Below, piece by piece: positions 56,401 to 64,000 of a stretch of 64,000 nucleotides of DNA. Origin of the DNA: Allomuricauda sp. F6463D (GTDB lineage Bacteria > Bacteroidota > Bacteroidia > Flavobacteriales > Flavobacteriaceae); NCBI RefSeq assembly GCF_023015965.1, contig NZ_JALKAN010000002.1:558001-622000 (forward strand). The letters run 5' to 3'. A program made the position numbers and the translations under genes. Under the pieces are notes generated by a model. The model saw nothing but the letters and a program-made list of their open reading frames with translations, was not told the origin of the DNA and ran no database searches. Each line of letters opens with the position of its first letter. The stretch's first letter is position 1.

Positions 56401-59400
56401 TCGAAGCGTTCCAAATCCCAGAAGTTTGTACAGATTCCTTGACACTTAATGTTACGGTTGAAGACGGCCATGCCTTTGATGGAGCAATCACTGCTTATAC
56501 AGATATAACGTGTAACGGTGCTGCCGATGGAACCATCACCTTTGAAGCAGAAAACTTTGATCCAGCGACAGGCTTTACATATCAAGTGGATGGAGGAGCA
56601 GTTTCTGCCGCGCAATTTTCCAGTCCCATTACGGTTACCGGGTTGGCAACAGGTGCTCATACCATCAATATTGTTGATTTAAGAGACCCTGCCTGTTCTG
56701 TTGTACTGAACCAAACCTTGGCACAGCCCGATATCTTGGATGTTTCGGCATCGATTACCAATGAGCTTACCTGTACCAATGGTGGTGCAACCATAACAGC
56801 GATTGCTACGGATGGTACACCAACCTACCAATATCAATTGGAAGATGATTTGAGCAATATTATTACAGCATACCAATCATCGAATGTATTTACCGGCCTA
56901 GCAGCAGGTGATTATGTAGTAAGAGCTATCGATACCAATTTGTGTGAGGATACCACGACCATTACAATTGATCCTCCTGCGACAATCACTTTTGATGTAA
57001 CACCAACAGTTTGTTATAGTGGCAATAATGATGGTTCCATTCAGGTAGATGTTACCGATGGAAACGGGAACTATCAATTTAGTTTGAATGGCGGTGCATG
57101 GATAACACCATCTCCTTCCACAGCTATAACCTATACATTTGAAAACTTAACGGCAGGAACCTACACTATAGACGTGCGTGATGATTATGGCTGTTCCGTT
57201 CAAGACACGGCTGTAATAAACCCTGCGTTGACCGCTTCTGCATTCCTTAACAATGATTTAACTTGTTTGGTAGATGCGACCATAACCATAAATGCAAATG
57301 GAGGTTCTGGACCTTACACTTATGAATGGTCAAACGACGGTGGAACCACATATAATTCCACTGGGTTTGCCGGAAATATATTCACAACAGATACCGACGG
57401 AACATATATTTTCCAAGTTACAGATAATGCTGGTTGTACAACCACCACCAACAGTATTGTTGTAACCCCGGCAACACAACCTGTAATCAGTAATGTTATT
57501 CCAACAGACATTCTGTGTTTTGGCGATACCACTGGAGCTTTGGATGTAATAATTGATACTTCGGTAGGAGTGCCACCGTATACAATCAATGTGGTAGAAA
57601 CTAGTGGTCCAACGAACTATGGAGGTCAAACTACAGGATTGCCTGCAGGTTCTTATGAAGTAACCATAACGGATGATAAAGGATGTGTGTCCGCTCCGTT
57701 CCCTGTTGTGATTTCTGAACCAACCCAAATAATGCCAAATATCTCGCATACCAACCTTACTTGTGTTGCTTCTGTTACCGAGTTAGGAACAATAACTATT
57801 GATGCATCAGGTGGGACACCAGATTATATTTATCAAGTATACAATACAGATTACAGTGTTAATTTAACTTATGATACCTCATCAGGCACTAATGATCACA
57901 CCTTTACAGGGCTAGATTTTGGGGATTATACGATACAGATTACAGATGACAACGGCTGTCAAAATATATCAGCTATTACAATAACAACTGGTCCAGATAT
58001 TTTAATAACAACTGTCGGAGCCTCTGGTTGTACACCTGGCAGTGGAGAAATGACTGTTGAAGCTCAAGCTTCCAATGGAACTTTAGGAGCGGGAACCTTT
58101 TATTTTGCTCTTTATCCGGCACCTGCATTCAATGCTGCCGATCCAGCTTGGTTTCCAGAGGATTCGTTTCCTGCTCCGGACAATACCCATTTGTTCACTG
58201 GACTTACTCCTGGTGTTACCTATACTTTTATCGTGTTTGATACGGACACCAATTGTGAATATATTCAAGAAGCAACCGTTCCTGTAGCCACCAATTCTAC
58301 TTTGGTATCAACTATAGATGCCGCAACCAATATTACTTGTACTGGAGCTGCCGATGGTACAGTTGACTTTACCGTGTCTGGATACGGAGGAAGCAATGTG
58401 AACTACGAAATTTTCTACACCAACACCCATACCACATCAGGAATTACAGGTACATTATCCGGTGCTGTTGGAGGTCCGGAAAGCGATACAGCATTAGGGT
58501 TGAGCCCTGGAGAATATTATATTCTTTACGAAGAGGCCGATGGACCTAACGCTGGTTGTGTAATTGCTTCGGATCCATTCCTAATTGAACAATCACCGAC
58601 TTTGCTTCAGGTTACAGCAGATTCGCCAACAAACGACAATTGTAATCCTAATGCAGGTGTAATTACCGCATCGGCCCAATTTGGTCTTGCTCCATATGAG
58701 TATCTATATTTATTGGACACTGATCCTGCTCCAACAGCAGCTACAGCTGGATGGACAAGCAGTAGCACGGCAAATGTTGAAGCTGGCGATTACATTGTAT
58801 ATGTAAAAGATGCCAACGATTGTATCCAAAGTGATCCTGTATCAGTTCTGCTTGATCCAAGCCCAGAAATTTCAATTGCCATAGTAGATGAATGTGTGGA
58901 TGAAGGCTTGTTTGAAGTCTTGGTTACCTTGGACAATCCCGCTTTGGCCATGGCCCCGTTCCAAATAAGTGTAAATGGCGGGGCGTACCAAAACTTTACA
59001 TTCAACGGAAGTAATGAACATACAATATCTAATCTAAGTTCTGGCGTAGGTCAAACCATCTCCGTTAGAGATTTAAATGGCTGTATCGAAACAGAAACTT
59101 TCGATATTCATCCTCCTCTCGAATTCACGGTGACGCAAACAGTGGCCTTGGATTGTGAGCCGGGAGCAGCAGCAAATGCAGAATTGCTGATAGAAGTAAT
59201 CTCTGGATCAGGAAGCTATCAGTATATGATAGATGGCCCAGGATCAAATGATGAAGCAAGAACTACGTTAACTTTAGACGCATCCAACCAATTTACATGG
59301 ACTGGAGCAGCAGCGGCCGGCAACTACGATATTATTGTGTTTGATATGGGAACAGCTCCACCAAACTGTCCTAAAACCATCACAATTAATGTTCCGGACG

Positions 59401-62400
59401 CTCCAATACCAAGCTTTACCGAAACACACGTAGATGTAACTTGTTTTGGAGGAACCAATGGAAGCATTACCCTTACGGAAATTGATAATGGAATCAGTCC
59501 ATTGTCCTATACCCTTACGCCAATGCCCGCTGGTGCAGTATTGAACGGCAATACTTTTGAAAACCTTCCTGCGGGAACATATAGCGTACGCGGTGTAGGA
59601 ACCAACAGTTGTTTTGATGATATTTTCAACATTGTCATTTCAGAACCTGCGGACATATCCGTTCCAATTCCTTCGGTAGTGGAATTTGGATGTACCGCTG
59701 GGAACAACATGAACAATGCGACCATTACAGTTGATACCGCATCCATAACTGGAGGTAGTGGAAACTATATCACCTATGAATTTGTCAACGATGCTGGTTC
59801 CGTAGTGGTTCAATCTGGTAATAATCCAGTGTACACCGAAACCGATATTAACGGTGGTAATTATACCATCAATGTGTACGATAGCAATGGGTGTATTGGA
59901 ACAACAACAGCTACTATAGCTCCGTTCGACAGTTTAGATAATGCAACAATTGCCATAGATGCCGTTGCTACTTGTGCTACCGGAGAGGATATCACAATTA
60001 CAGCAATTGGATCTATCACCAATTCAACAACAGATCCTGCAAACTATGAGTTTAGGGAATTGCCTTCTGGTGTATTCCAGGCCTCGGGTAACTTTACAGG
60101 ACTGAGCGTTGGTATACACAATTTTGAAGTAAGAAACACAGTAACCGGATGTGTTAGAACTGTTTCCCACGAAGTGGCAGATCCAGAAGTATTGGATTTG
60201 AATGTAGTAAACACTACAGATATCACCTGTTTTGGAGACACAAACGGTGAAGTGGAACTGAACCTTGTTGATGGTTCCAATATCACCTATGCAAGTGCTA
60301 CGAGTTATACCTTGTACTATGATATAAACAACACACCAACGAATACAGGTGATGATGTAACGACCACAGGTTCTGATGCTGATGGAAGCTTTACTATTAC
60401 AGGACTTGCTGCTGGGACTTATTTTATAGAAGTTACGGATACGAACCCTCCGGGAGCAGCTTGTTTGTACACCGAATCCTTTACTATTGCTGGTCCTGCT
60501 GCTGCCATTACTGGAGCTACAGTGGTAACCGATATTACCTGTTTGGGTAACGATGGGACCATTCAAATTACCAATGTTGCCGGTGGTTGGGGCGGATATT
60601 CCTACTATGTAGGAACTTCTTCGCCAACAGTGCCCGGTGACTATGTGGCCAGTCCAAACTTTACAGGTCTAGCTACTGGAACTTATGAAGCTTGGGTTAT
60701 CGATTCAAGCGGTTGTGAACAGCTAGTGGACACTGTAACCCTAACTGACCCTATTCCAATTACTGCTACATTGCAAATCAATGTGGAAAATTGTACTGAC
60801 CTACAAGGTGAGATTGAGGTTGTTGGAACAGCAGGAGGGCAAGGAAGCAACTATACTTATCAATTGATTAAAGATGGTTCTAATGTAGGTTCCCCACAAA
60901 CAAACACCATATTCTCTGGTCTTGGTGCTGGTTCTTACGAGGTATTGATTGCCGATCAGTGGTCTTGTACCACAACTGTTGGTCCAGTAGTACTCACAGA
61001 TGCTATGACAGCCAACACCACCGTAATTAAACCTATTGACTGTACCGTTGATCCTGGAGGTCACATTACCGTTAATGTCTCTGGTGGTTCCGCAAATTTA
61101 GAGTTCGCAGTAGAATTTCCTGATGGTTCCAATCCATTTCCAACAAATACCACGGGTATATTTACAGGATTAACCATGCCGGGTATTTACACCTTCACCG
61201 TAACCGACAACGATACAGCAACTCCTTGTACCTATATAGTTACACAAGAGCTGGATGACAAAGTTGATCCAATAATTGATAATGTTATTATTCAAGATGT
61301 AAGCTGTAATGGTGGATCTGATGGAAGCTTAACCGTAATTTTAGATCCTGCCACCGTAGTAGATCCTGTCTATACCTATGAACTTTATGAAATGTCCGAT
61401 TTGGTAAATCCTTACCGATTTGCACAATCAAGTCCTGTATTTGATAATCTACCCGCAGGTGATTACCAAGCAAGGGTAATTTCATCAAGGGCTTGTGAAG
61501 ATACTTTTGACGTTACCGTTGGGGAACCAACAGTATTGGGGGCCTCTGCCACAGCAACAGATTTTGCATGTAGTCCAAGCAACTCGGTTAACGAAGCAAC
61601 GGTGACAGTTACTGCTTCCGGTGGAACAGGGCCTTACCTTTATAGTTTTGAAGGAAACAGCTTTACTTCGGTTGCCACTTTTGACGTAGTGGACGACGGA
61701 ACAGTTCAAACTATCAACTATATCGTAAGGGATGCCAATGGATGTGAATATCCAGATAGTATTGATGTGCAACCTTTGAACACATTCACACTAAATTTAA
61801 ATCAAGATATTGCCATCTCTTGTGTTGATCCAGAAACGGTGACCTTAACTGTAACTGAAAGCTTTGGTGGTGATACCTATACTTTTGAGTTATTGCCCAT
61901 TGGAAATCCTTATGGATCAATGACGGCTTCAACGGGTACAACAGCTACATTTGAGTTGACAGAACCTGGAAGCTATACATTCAGGGCTACCAACGATACC
62001 ACTGGTTGTTATGTAGAAACTACGCATACCATTGCTCCATACGACACAATTGACGTAGTGGCCACGGCAACTTCACCAATTATGTGTTTTGGTGATGCAG
62101 GAACCCTCGAAATCGATGTTACAGGATACACAGGAACTTATGATTTTGAGATTTTCAATGCCGATGGTACAACCACCAGCATAACCGGAAGTGGAAATAC
62201 AACCACCAATCCAATGTCGATTACAGATCCATTGTTGGTAGGTGGAAACTATTTTGTGCGCGTTTCAGAAACAGGATATCCAGAGTGTATTGAAGATTCC
62301 AATACCATTACCATAGTTTCCCCAAGTTCAGCCTTGGATTATACGCCACAAGAAATGGCCAATGTAACCTGTACCAATGATCAGGGTGAAATTTTAATAG

Positions 62401-64000
62401 CTCCAACAGGAGGTTACGCACCATATGACATTGTATTGACCAACACCACTACAACCCAAGATTATACCATCAACGATGTGACCAGTTATTTGTTCACTGG
62501 CTTATCAGCAGGAAACTATACCGTAAGGGTAACAGATAATGGTAGTTGTGTTGAAGACAGGACATTGACCCTAACACAACCTGATCCAATAACAGCAGAT
62601 ATAGATGCTGCTCCAATAGATTTATTGTGCTATGGGGACAACAGTGCATCGGTATGGGCAGATAATGTATTGGGCGGAGAAGGTTCTTATATGTACCAAT
62701 TGAACATTTACGATGAAACAGGTACAACCATCGCATTTACAACTGGCACACAAAGCAGTGATACCTTTACAGGTTTGGGTGCTGGAATTTATAGCATAAC
62801 GGTATCCGATGGATGGAACTGTGGTATGGAAACCCCTCAAGTTACCATTACTGAACCAACAGAGGTTATGGCATCACTAATTCAACTTAGTGAAATGACC
62901 TGTACAAATGATGCACAAATATTGTTGAGTGCTTCTGGAGGAACAGCACCATATTTCTATAGTACAGACGGAATAAGCTTTGCCGCTATGAGTGGTGGAG
63001 ATACCCATACGTTTGATGTAGGACCAAGTACTTACCAATATTACGTTCGCGATGCCAACGGTTGTGATGCTATGATATCCAACCAAGTTACTGTAGATGA
63101 AGTTCCAGATCTTATGCTGGAAATAGACGATTCAGCAGCCATCATAAATTGCATGGGGGAAGCTTCAGCAACCATTATTGCAAGTGCTACTGGTGGTCTG
63201 GGAAGCTATAGTTACGAATTGTTCAGTGATGCGGCCTTGACCAACCTTGTTGATGGACCACAAACCAGTGGAACATTTAGCGAGCTAATGGCAGGAGATT
63301 ACTATGTAAGAGTAACCAGTGTAGACTGTGTTGAGGTATCTTCTGTAATTACCATAGTTGATCCAGAGCCTTTAGTAGTTGATAGAGAAGAATTTACCAA
63401 TATAACATGTTCCGGTATGGAAGACGGTACCATTACCGTGGAAGTTTCAGGTGGAACTGGTGAGATACTTTATGCCATTTCGCCTAATCTAAATCAATTT
63501 GATACCGAAAATACCTTTACAGATTTAGCCCCGGGTATATATGATGTGATTGCCCAAGATGTGAATGGATGTTTCATAGCCTTCCAATTTGAGCTTACAC
63601 AACCAGAACCTGTTGTTGCAGAAGCCAATAATATAATGCATGAAGTGTGTTTTGAAAGCGGAGATGGTGCATTCGAAGTACAAATTTCAGGTGGAACAGC
63701 TCCATATGAAACCAGCCTTAACTCAAGTGCATCTGATAACTTTGTTCAAGACCAGTTCTTGTTTCAAAATTTAACCGCAGGTACACATGTAGTGTTTGTT
63801 AGAGATGCCCAAGGATGTGAGACCAACGTAATTGTGGAAATAGAACCAGGAGTCAACCTTGCCGCTTCTGTAACCCCTGTTTATGAGTGTACCGGAATTA
63901 TCCCGGACAATTATTTGAACATAGTTATGGAAGATGAATCCATTGTGGAAGATTTAATGTATGCATTGGATTCTACAGATCCGGCAGATATGCAATTAAC
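50424..64000 (+). CDS. Giant SprB-like repeat adhesin, C-terminus beyond the window
   Basis: Uninterrupted frame of 4,525 codons running off the right edge. Signal peptide MKKSLLRWSITTCLLLFAYA, then a unique N-terminal region (CSRIRYAGLYWSAVY, GGWSLVIVYENP) up to about residue 350, a DUF11-like domain (LGQYLDYVLTFQNVGNDDA) and two cysteine-bearing Ig-like regions. From about residue 820 it is a tandem array of units of about 75-90 residues of the form TCxGxxDGxIxVxxxGGxxPYxY, FxxLxxGxYxVxVxDxxGC, as in the SprB gliding adhesin. A non-repeat domain interrupts the array at residues about 1803-2009. A C-terminal CHU_C sorting domain is expected but lies outside. Third gene of the T9SS locus. Confidence 0.93.
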   Translation, partial: MKKSLLRWSITTCLLLFAYAGFSQVKNDFDVRYENKLKGDLTFIANNIVNRDSNNRDPEDSYNRTGNNSSYNDDLNMQYIDIDNDNSTFSSSSATLSIPDSDCSRIRYAGLYWSAVYRDNNRRTDFDEIKFQVPGSSYVDLTADEILFDGQGDADFGSYAPYACYKDVTSMLTGLSNPDGEYVVANVRASSGDNVTGGVSGGWSLVIVYENPTYPGKYITTFDGYAGIKSAETVDIPFSGFTTLPAPFPVNAKLGVAALEGDNRISGDRLSIKADSNGSFTTLSNSANPSNNFFNSNITDEGVIQTNRNPNSVNTLGWDVDLFTIPNPSQSVIPNGETGATLRASSSQDKYDIFFTSLDVEIIEPSINLGKTVEDIGGNDITGLGVHLGQYLDYVLTFQNVGNDDATNYTIRDVLPINVTLDESSISMPSGVTYIYEPATRTITYTIPDNIVEEGDPPAAIRMRVQVAENCFDFIDACTDIIQNLAYSTYQGELNSAQITDDPSVYDFDGCGFGTPGATNFLLDDLSACDFSRTVQLCGDDVLLDAGDNFDNYIWYIDENGNNQIDIGTDTVITDSDSDNDPSTILVSQVGTYIVDKQVADPCKDFQEIITVELFGSVQSNPITALINDTSNTIDGAIEICPNDGSELPEIFLCGLNDTELLQINIPDAISIDWEQLDESSCGGSVDGCANTNTGCTWNLVDSGNDFLASDTGQYRVVIQYEDGCFSRFYFNIYKNPLDPQYTSSDIICDTDGNITVTNMPLTYEFQLVDQTTGTVEVPYQSNPSFDIDTNGAYMVEMRQQGVTDGCIFVLDNIGILERDFQVDVVPQDTDCNGLGEIAISVLNVEAQYYYEIAQGGTVVDTHGPSNDNNYTFENLNDGVYDVTVTTDDGCDYTEQVTIEDLTDLAVNALTTKNIDCTDGTISVTASGGLPDPDYFYAIWSYNGTDLYTDIGDIPPTAYQTTNDFTFTNGEEGTYEFVVVDGNNCYVISNSADVSISPSVEYTTSTVDETCFGAEDGSFAVNVTNSNGYSLSYTLTYPDTTTTSNASGTFTNLPQGDFSLTITQTQGVVSCDFIETFTIGGPSSAVTADVVLTQDYTCLQEGIIEVQNPIGGSAPYEYSIDGVNFDGTSTFNNLTDGTYTITVRDATLCTFTDDITIGPLDPPTDISFSATDPQCPTFVSDVTLSITGGEPNLVYEIISPAASTVNNGNNNTFADLSPGTYMFRVTDNDGCFYDESFTIDPVTEISVTGQLVSNITCFGDTDGEIAYTINSFNADYDYNVTGPASFSGTSETNGTISLTGLAEGTYTITVTDNFTNCTDTADVTIAAPPAALTAPVTIVQPTCEADGSIDIAVTGGWGSYTYEITAGPVGYILPAPQANGLFTGLNISGNYTFSVTDANDCVLTDTFTINEAIAPVLDIVPNDICYDDATGLILTVNVTSGGDGNYEYSLNGGPFVSSNAFTGLGAGTYTINVRDGNDCTDTASITIDPELSVVASAPNITACATDTDVTITAAGGDGNYVYAVVSDGATPVAGDFSTTNPISVISAGDYDVYVRDNNGASGYCEATYDITIIQDDPLAISVTNTDILCSGEAQAEITITATGGEAPYTYSIDNGTTYQTSNTFVNQSAGSFNIRVRDANNCDVTEIYTITEPLTLSASAAVTALAECYPGMGAEVRITNAIGGTAPYEYSFGGGSNYGASSIGYLLPGTHTLYIRDANLCTYPMSITIDPEPTPPTAAATVDYECDGEGTITVTPSSTDFDYTYEINGNPNTPNTSNIFQNVGIGNHTITVNYTSNLAPSPSILLSENFGVGPNTSITEIDPAYCYEPQNGAANSCGWAPINTHIQDGEYSVTQNIVSPYPSWLSPNDHTGVANGRFLAINVGGVAGVGGIVYQKTGVEVVPNRDITVSLYAFNLLQNGTGGGDPSIEIQLVDGGGAIIASTTTGNIPKNTGANDWHNYSVDLNPGANSNLDIVIRTNSAVINGNDIAIDDIEAFQIPEVCTDSLTLNVTVEDGHAFDGAITAYTDITCNGAADGTITFEAENFDPATGFTYQVDGGAVSAAQFSSPITVTGLATGAHTINIVDLRDPACSVVLNQTLAQPDILDVSASITNELTCTNGGATITAIATDGTPTYQYQLEDDLSNIITAYQSSNVFTGLAAGDYVVRAIDTNLCEDTTTITIDPPATITFDVTPTVCYSGNNDGSIQVDVTDGNGNYQFSLNGGAWITPSPSTAITYTFENLTAGTYTIDVRDDYGCSVQDTAVINPALTASAFLNNDLTCLVDATITINANGGSGPYTYEWSNDGGTTYNSTGFAGNIFTTDTDGTYIFQVTDNAGCTTTTNSIVVTPATQPVISNVIPTDILCFGDTTGALDVIIDTSVGVPPYTINVVETSGPTNYGGQTTGLPAGSYEVTITDDKGCVSAPFPVVISEPTQIMPNISHTNLTCVASVTELGTITIDASGGTPDYIYQVYNTDYSVNLTYDTSSGTNDHTFTGLDFGDYTIQITDDNGCQNISAITITTGPDILITTVGASGCTPGSGEMTVEAQASNGTLGAGTFYFALYPAPAFNAADPAWFPEDSFPAPDNTHLFTGLTPGVTYTFIVFDTDTNCEYIQEATVPVATNSTLVSTIDAATNITCTGAADGTVDFTVSGYGGSNVNYEIFYTNTHTTSGITGTLSGAVGGPESDTALGLSPGEYYILYEEADGPNAGCVIASDPFLIEQSPTLLQVTADSPTNDNCNPNAGVITASAQFGLAPYEYLYLLDTDPAPTAATAGWTSSSTANVEAGDYIVYVKDANDCIQSDPVSVLLDPSPEISIAIVDECVDEGLFEVLVTLDNPALAMAPFQISVNGGAYQNFTFNGSNEHTISNLSSGVGQTISVRDLNGCIETETFDIHPPLEFTVTQTVALDCEPGAAANAELLIEVISGSGSYQYMIDGPGSNDEARTTLTLDASNQFTWTGAAAAGNYDIIVFDMGTAPPNCPKTITINVPDAPIPSFTETHVDVTCFGGTNGSITLTEIDNGISPLSYTLTPMPAGAVLNGNTFENLPAGTYSVRGVGTNSCFDDIFNIVISEPADISVPIPSVVEFGCTAGNNMNNATITVDTASITGGSGNYITYEFVNDAGSVVVQSGNNPVYTETDINGGNYTINVYDSNGCIGTTTATIAPFDSLDNATIAIDAVATCATGEDITITAIGSITNSTTDPANYEFRELPSGVFQASGNFTGLSVGIHNFEVRNTVTGCVRTVSHEVADPEVLDLNVVNTTDITCFGDTNGEVELNLVDGSNITYASATSYTLYYDINNTPTNTGDDVTTTGSDADGSFTITGLAAGTYFIEVTDTNPPGAACLYTESFTIAGPAAAITGATVVTDITCLGNDGTIQITNVAGGWGGYSYYVGTSSPTVPGDYVASPNFTGLATGTYEAWVIDSSGCEQLVDTVTLTDPIPITATLQINVENCTDLQGEIEVVGTAGGQGSNYTYQLIKDGSNVGSPQTNTIFSGLGAGSYEVLIADQWSCTTTVGPVVLTDAMTANTTVIKPIDCTVDPGGHITVNVSGGSANLEFAVEFPDGSNPFPTNTTGIFTGLTMPGIYTFTVTDNDTATPCTYIVTQELDDKVDPIIDNVIIQDVSCNGGSDGSLTVILDPATVVDPVYTYELYEMSDLVNPYRFAQSSPVFDNLPAGDYQARVISSRACEDTFDVTVGEPTVLGASATATDFACSPSNSVNEATVTVTASGGTGPYLYSFEGNSFTSVATFDVVDDGTVQTINYIVRDANGCEYPDSIDVQPLNTFTLNLNQDIAISCVDPETVTLTVTESFGGDTYTFELLPIGNPYGSMTASTGTTATFELTEPGSYTFRATNDTTGCYVETTHTIAPYDTIDVVATATSPIMCFGDAGTLEIDVTGYTGTYDFEIFNADGTTTSITGSGNTTTNPMSITDPLLVGGNYFVRVSETGYPECIEDSNTITIVSPSSALDYTPQEMANVTCTNDQGEILIAPTGGYAPYDIVLTNTTTTQDYTINDVTSYLFTGLSAGNYTVRVTDNGSCVEDRTLTLTQPDPITADIDAAPIDLLCYGDNSASVWADNVLGGEGSYMYQLNIYDETGTTIAFTTGTQSSDTFTGLGAGIYSITVSDGWNCGMETPQVTITEPTEVMASLIQLSEMTCTNDAQILLSASGGTAPYFYSTDGISFAAMSGGDTHTFDVGPSTYQYYVRDANGCDAMISNQVTVDEVPDLMLEIDDSAAIINCMGEASATIIASATGGLGSYSYELFSDAALTNLVDGPQTSGTFSELMAGDYYVRVTSVDCVEVSSVITIVDPEPLVVDREEFTNITCSGMEDGTITVEVSGGTGEILYAISPNLNQFDTENTFTDLAPGIYDVIAQDVNGCFIAFQFELTQPEPVVAEANNIMHEVCFESGDGAFEVQISGGTAPYETSLNSSASDNFVQDQFLFQNLTAGTHVVFVRDAQGCETNVIVEIEPGVNLAASVTPVYECTGIIPDNYLNIVMEDESIVEDLMYALDSTDPADMQL
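52890..64000 (+). repeat. Degenerate SprB-type protein repeat array
   Basis: About 11 kb of coding repeats, conserved at protein but not at DNA level. Recurring landmarks are an opening cysteine with N/D-G (ITCFGDTDGEI, ITCNGAADGTI, ITCTGAADGTV), SGGTAPY or GGxGxY in the middle, and xAGTYxVxVxDxxGC at the end. Units are acidic, Thr-rich and nearly free of lysine and arginine. Their DNA divergence argues for long-standing, functionally constrained repeats rather than recent expansion. Confidence 0.85.
55830..56450 (+). other. Non-repeat carbohydrate-binding-like domain inserted in the adhesin
   Basis: About 205 residues beginning ILLSENFGVGPNTSITEIDP and including CYEPQNGAANSCGW, NGRFLAINVGG, ISVSLYAF-type strands (DITVSLYAFNL), NDWHNYSVDLNPGAN and IAIDDIEAFQIPEVC. 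The WxxYsvdL then IAIDDIexf ending is the jelly-roll pattern of MAM/CBM-like modules in secreted Bacteroidota proteins. It splits the SprB array; the flanking units resume at DITCNGAADG. Confidence 0.65.

Noticed and set aside
60024-60566. 180-aa minus-strand ORF
   Set aside because: One of many antisense frames opened by the Thr/Gly/Asp-rich codons of the giant adhesin; Cys/Ser/Ile-rich and featureless.
52890-64000. CRISPR or DNA-level tandem repeat
   Set aside because: The repeats are conserved only as protein, units vary in length and there are no identical DNA repeats with regular spacers.

Overview
The window looks like chromosome from a gliding-type marine flavobacterium (Bacteroidota, Flavobacteriaceae). 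The evidence is AT-rich DNA, the TAnnTTTG promoter element of this phylum, type IX secretion (T9SS) hallmarks (CHU_C sorting domain, PorP/SprF, a giant SprB-like adhesin), and phylum-typical families (DUF4175, DUF4837, a DUF6909-like protein, GH3-like ligase, DoxX, OmpH). The genus cannot be fixed from the sequence alone. No tRNA, rRNA, CRISPR array, prophage or insertion sequence was seen.

1-17.9 kb, all minus strand: an exopolysaccharide/O-antigen type cluster. Read in transcription order it encodes a Wzz-like chain-length protein, dTDP-L-rhamnose synthesis (rfbD, rfbB, rfbA, rfbC), a Wzx-like flippase, an AlkP-superfamily phosphohydrolase/transferase, a pyruvyl-transferase family protein, two O-antigen ligase/polymerase-like membrane proteins, a 494-bp AT-rich gap, two GT4 glycosyltransferases, Gmd, an Rmd-like reductase, an initiating sugar-phosphate transferase, and a UDP-glucuronate decarboxylase cut by the left edge. 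Together they predict a Wzx/Wzy polymer containing L-rhamnose, a GDP-6-deoxyhexose and probably xylose, decorated with pyruvate or phosphate groups.

17.9-22 kb, minus: a tightly packed trio directly upstream of the cluster (M23 peptidase, GH3-like acyl-adenylate ligase, DUF6909-like protein with a nucleoside-phosphorylase-like C-terminus), probably cotranscribed with wzz and the rfb genes.

22-46 kb: housekeeping genes on both strands. They are tatA, an OmpA/PD40 protein, a 56-aa membrane peptide, mltD-like plus a DUF4837 lipoprotein, pgk, holB, doxX-like, a nitroreductase, a membrane protein, an OmpH/Skp-like protein, a methyltransferase, mnmG, ybeY, DUF4175, gltX, an SPFH protein, a three-gene YtxH/holin-X/DUF6327 membrane-stress cassette, and glnS. 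Two perfect 16-bp parS-type palindromes flank mnmG, and one of them is coding sequence of the ybeY C-terminus.

46-64 kb, plus: a three-gene T9SS locus. It encodes a 752-aa Ig-like protein with a CHU_C/type B sorting domain, a PorP/SprF protein fused to two SPOR-like repeats, and an ORF of more than 4,525 codons encoding an SprB-like repeat adhesin, which runs off the right edge.

Several genes have a better start than the longest ORF. Where the 5' codon was TTG and an ATG with better family or signal-peptide agreement lay just inside, the ATG was chosen.
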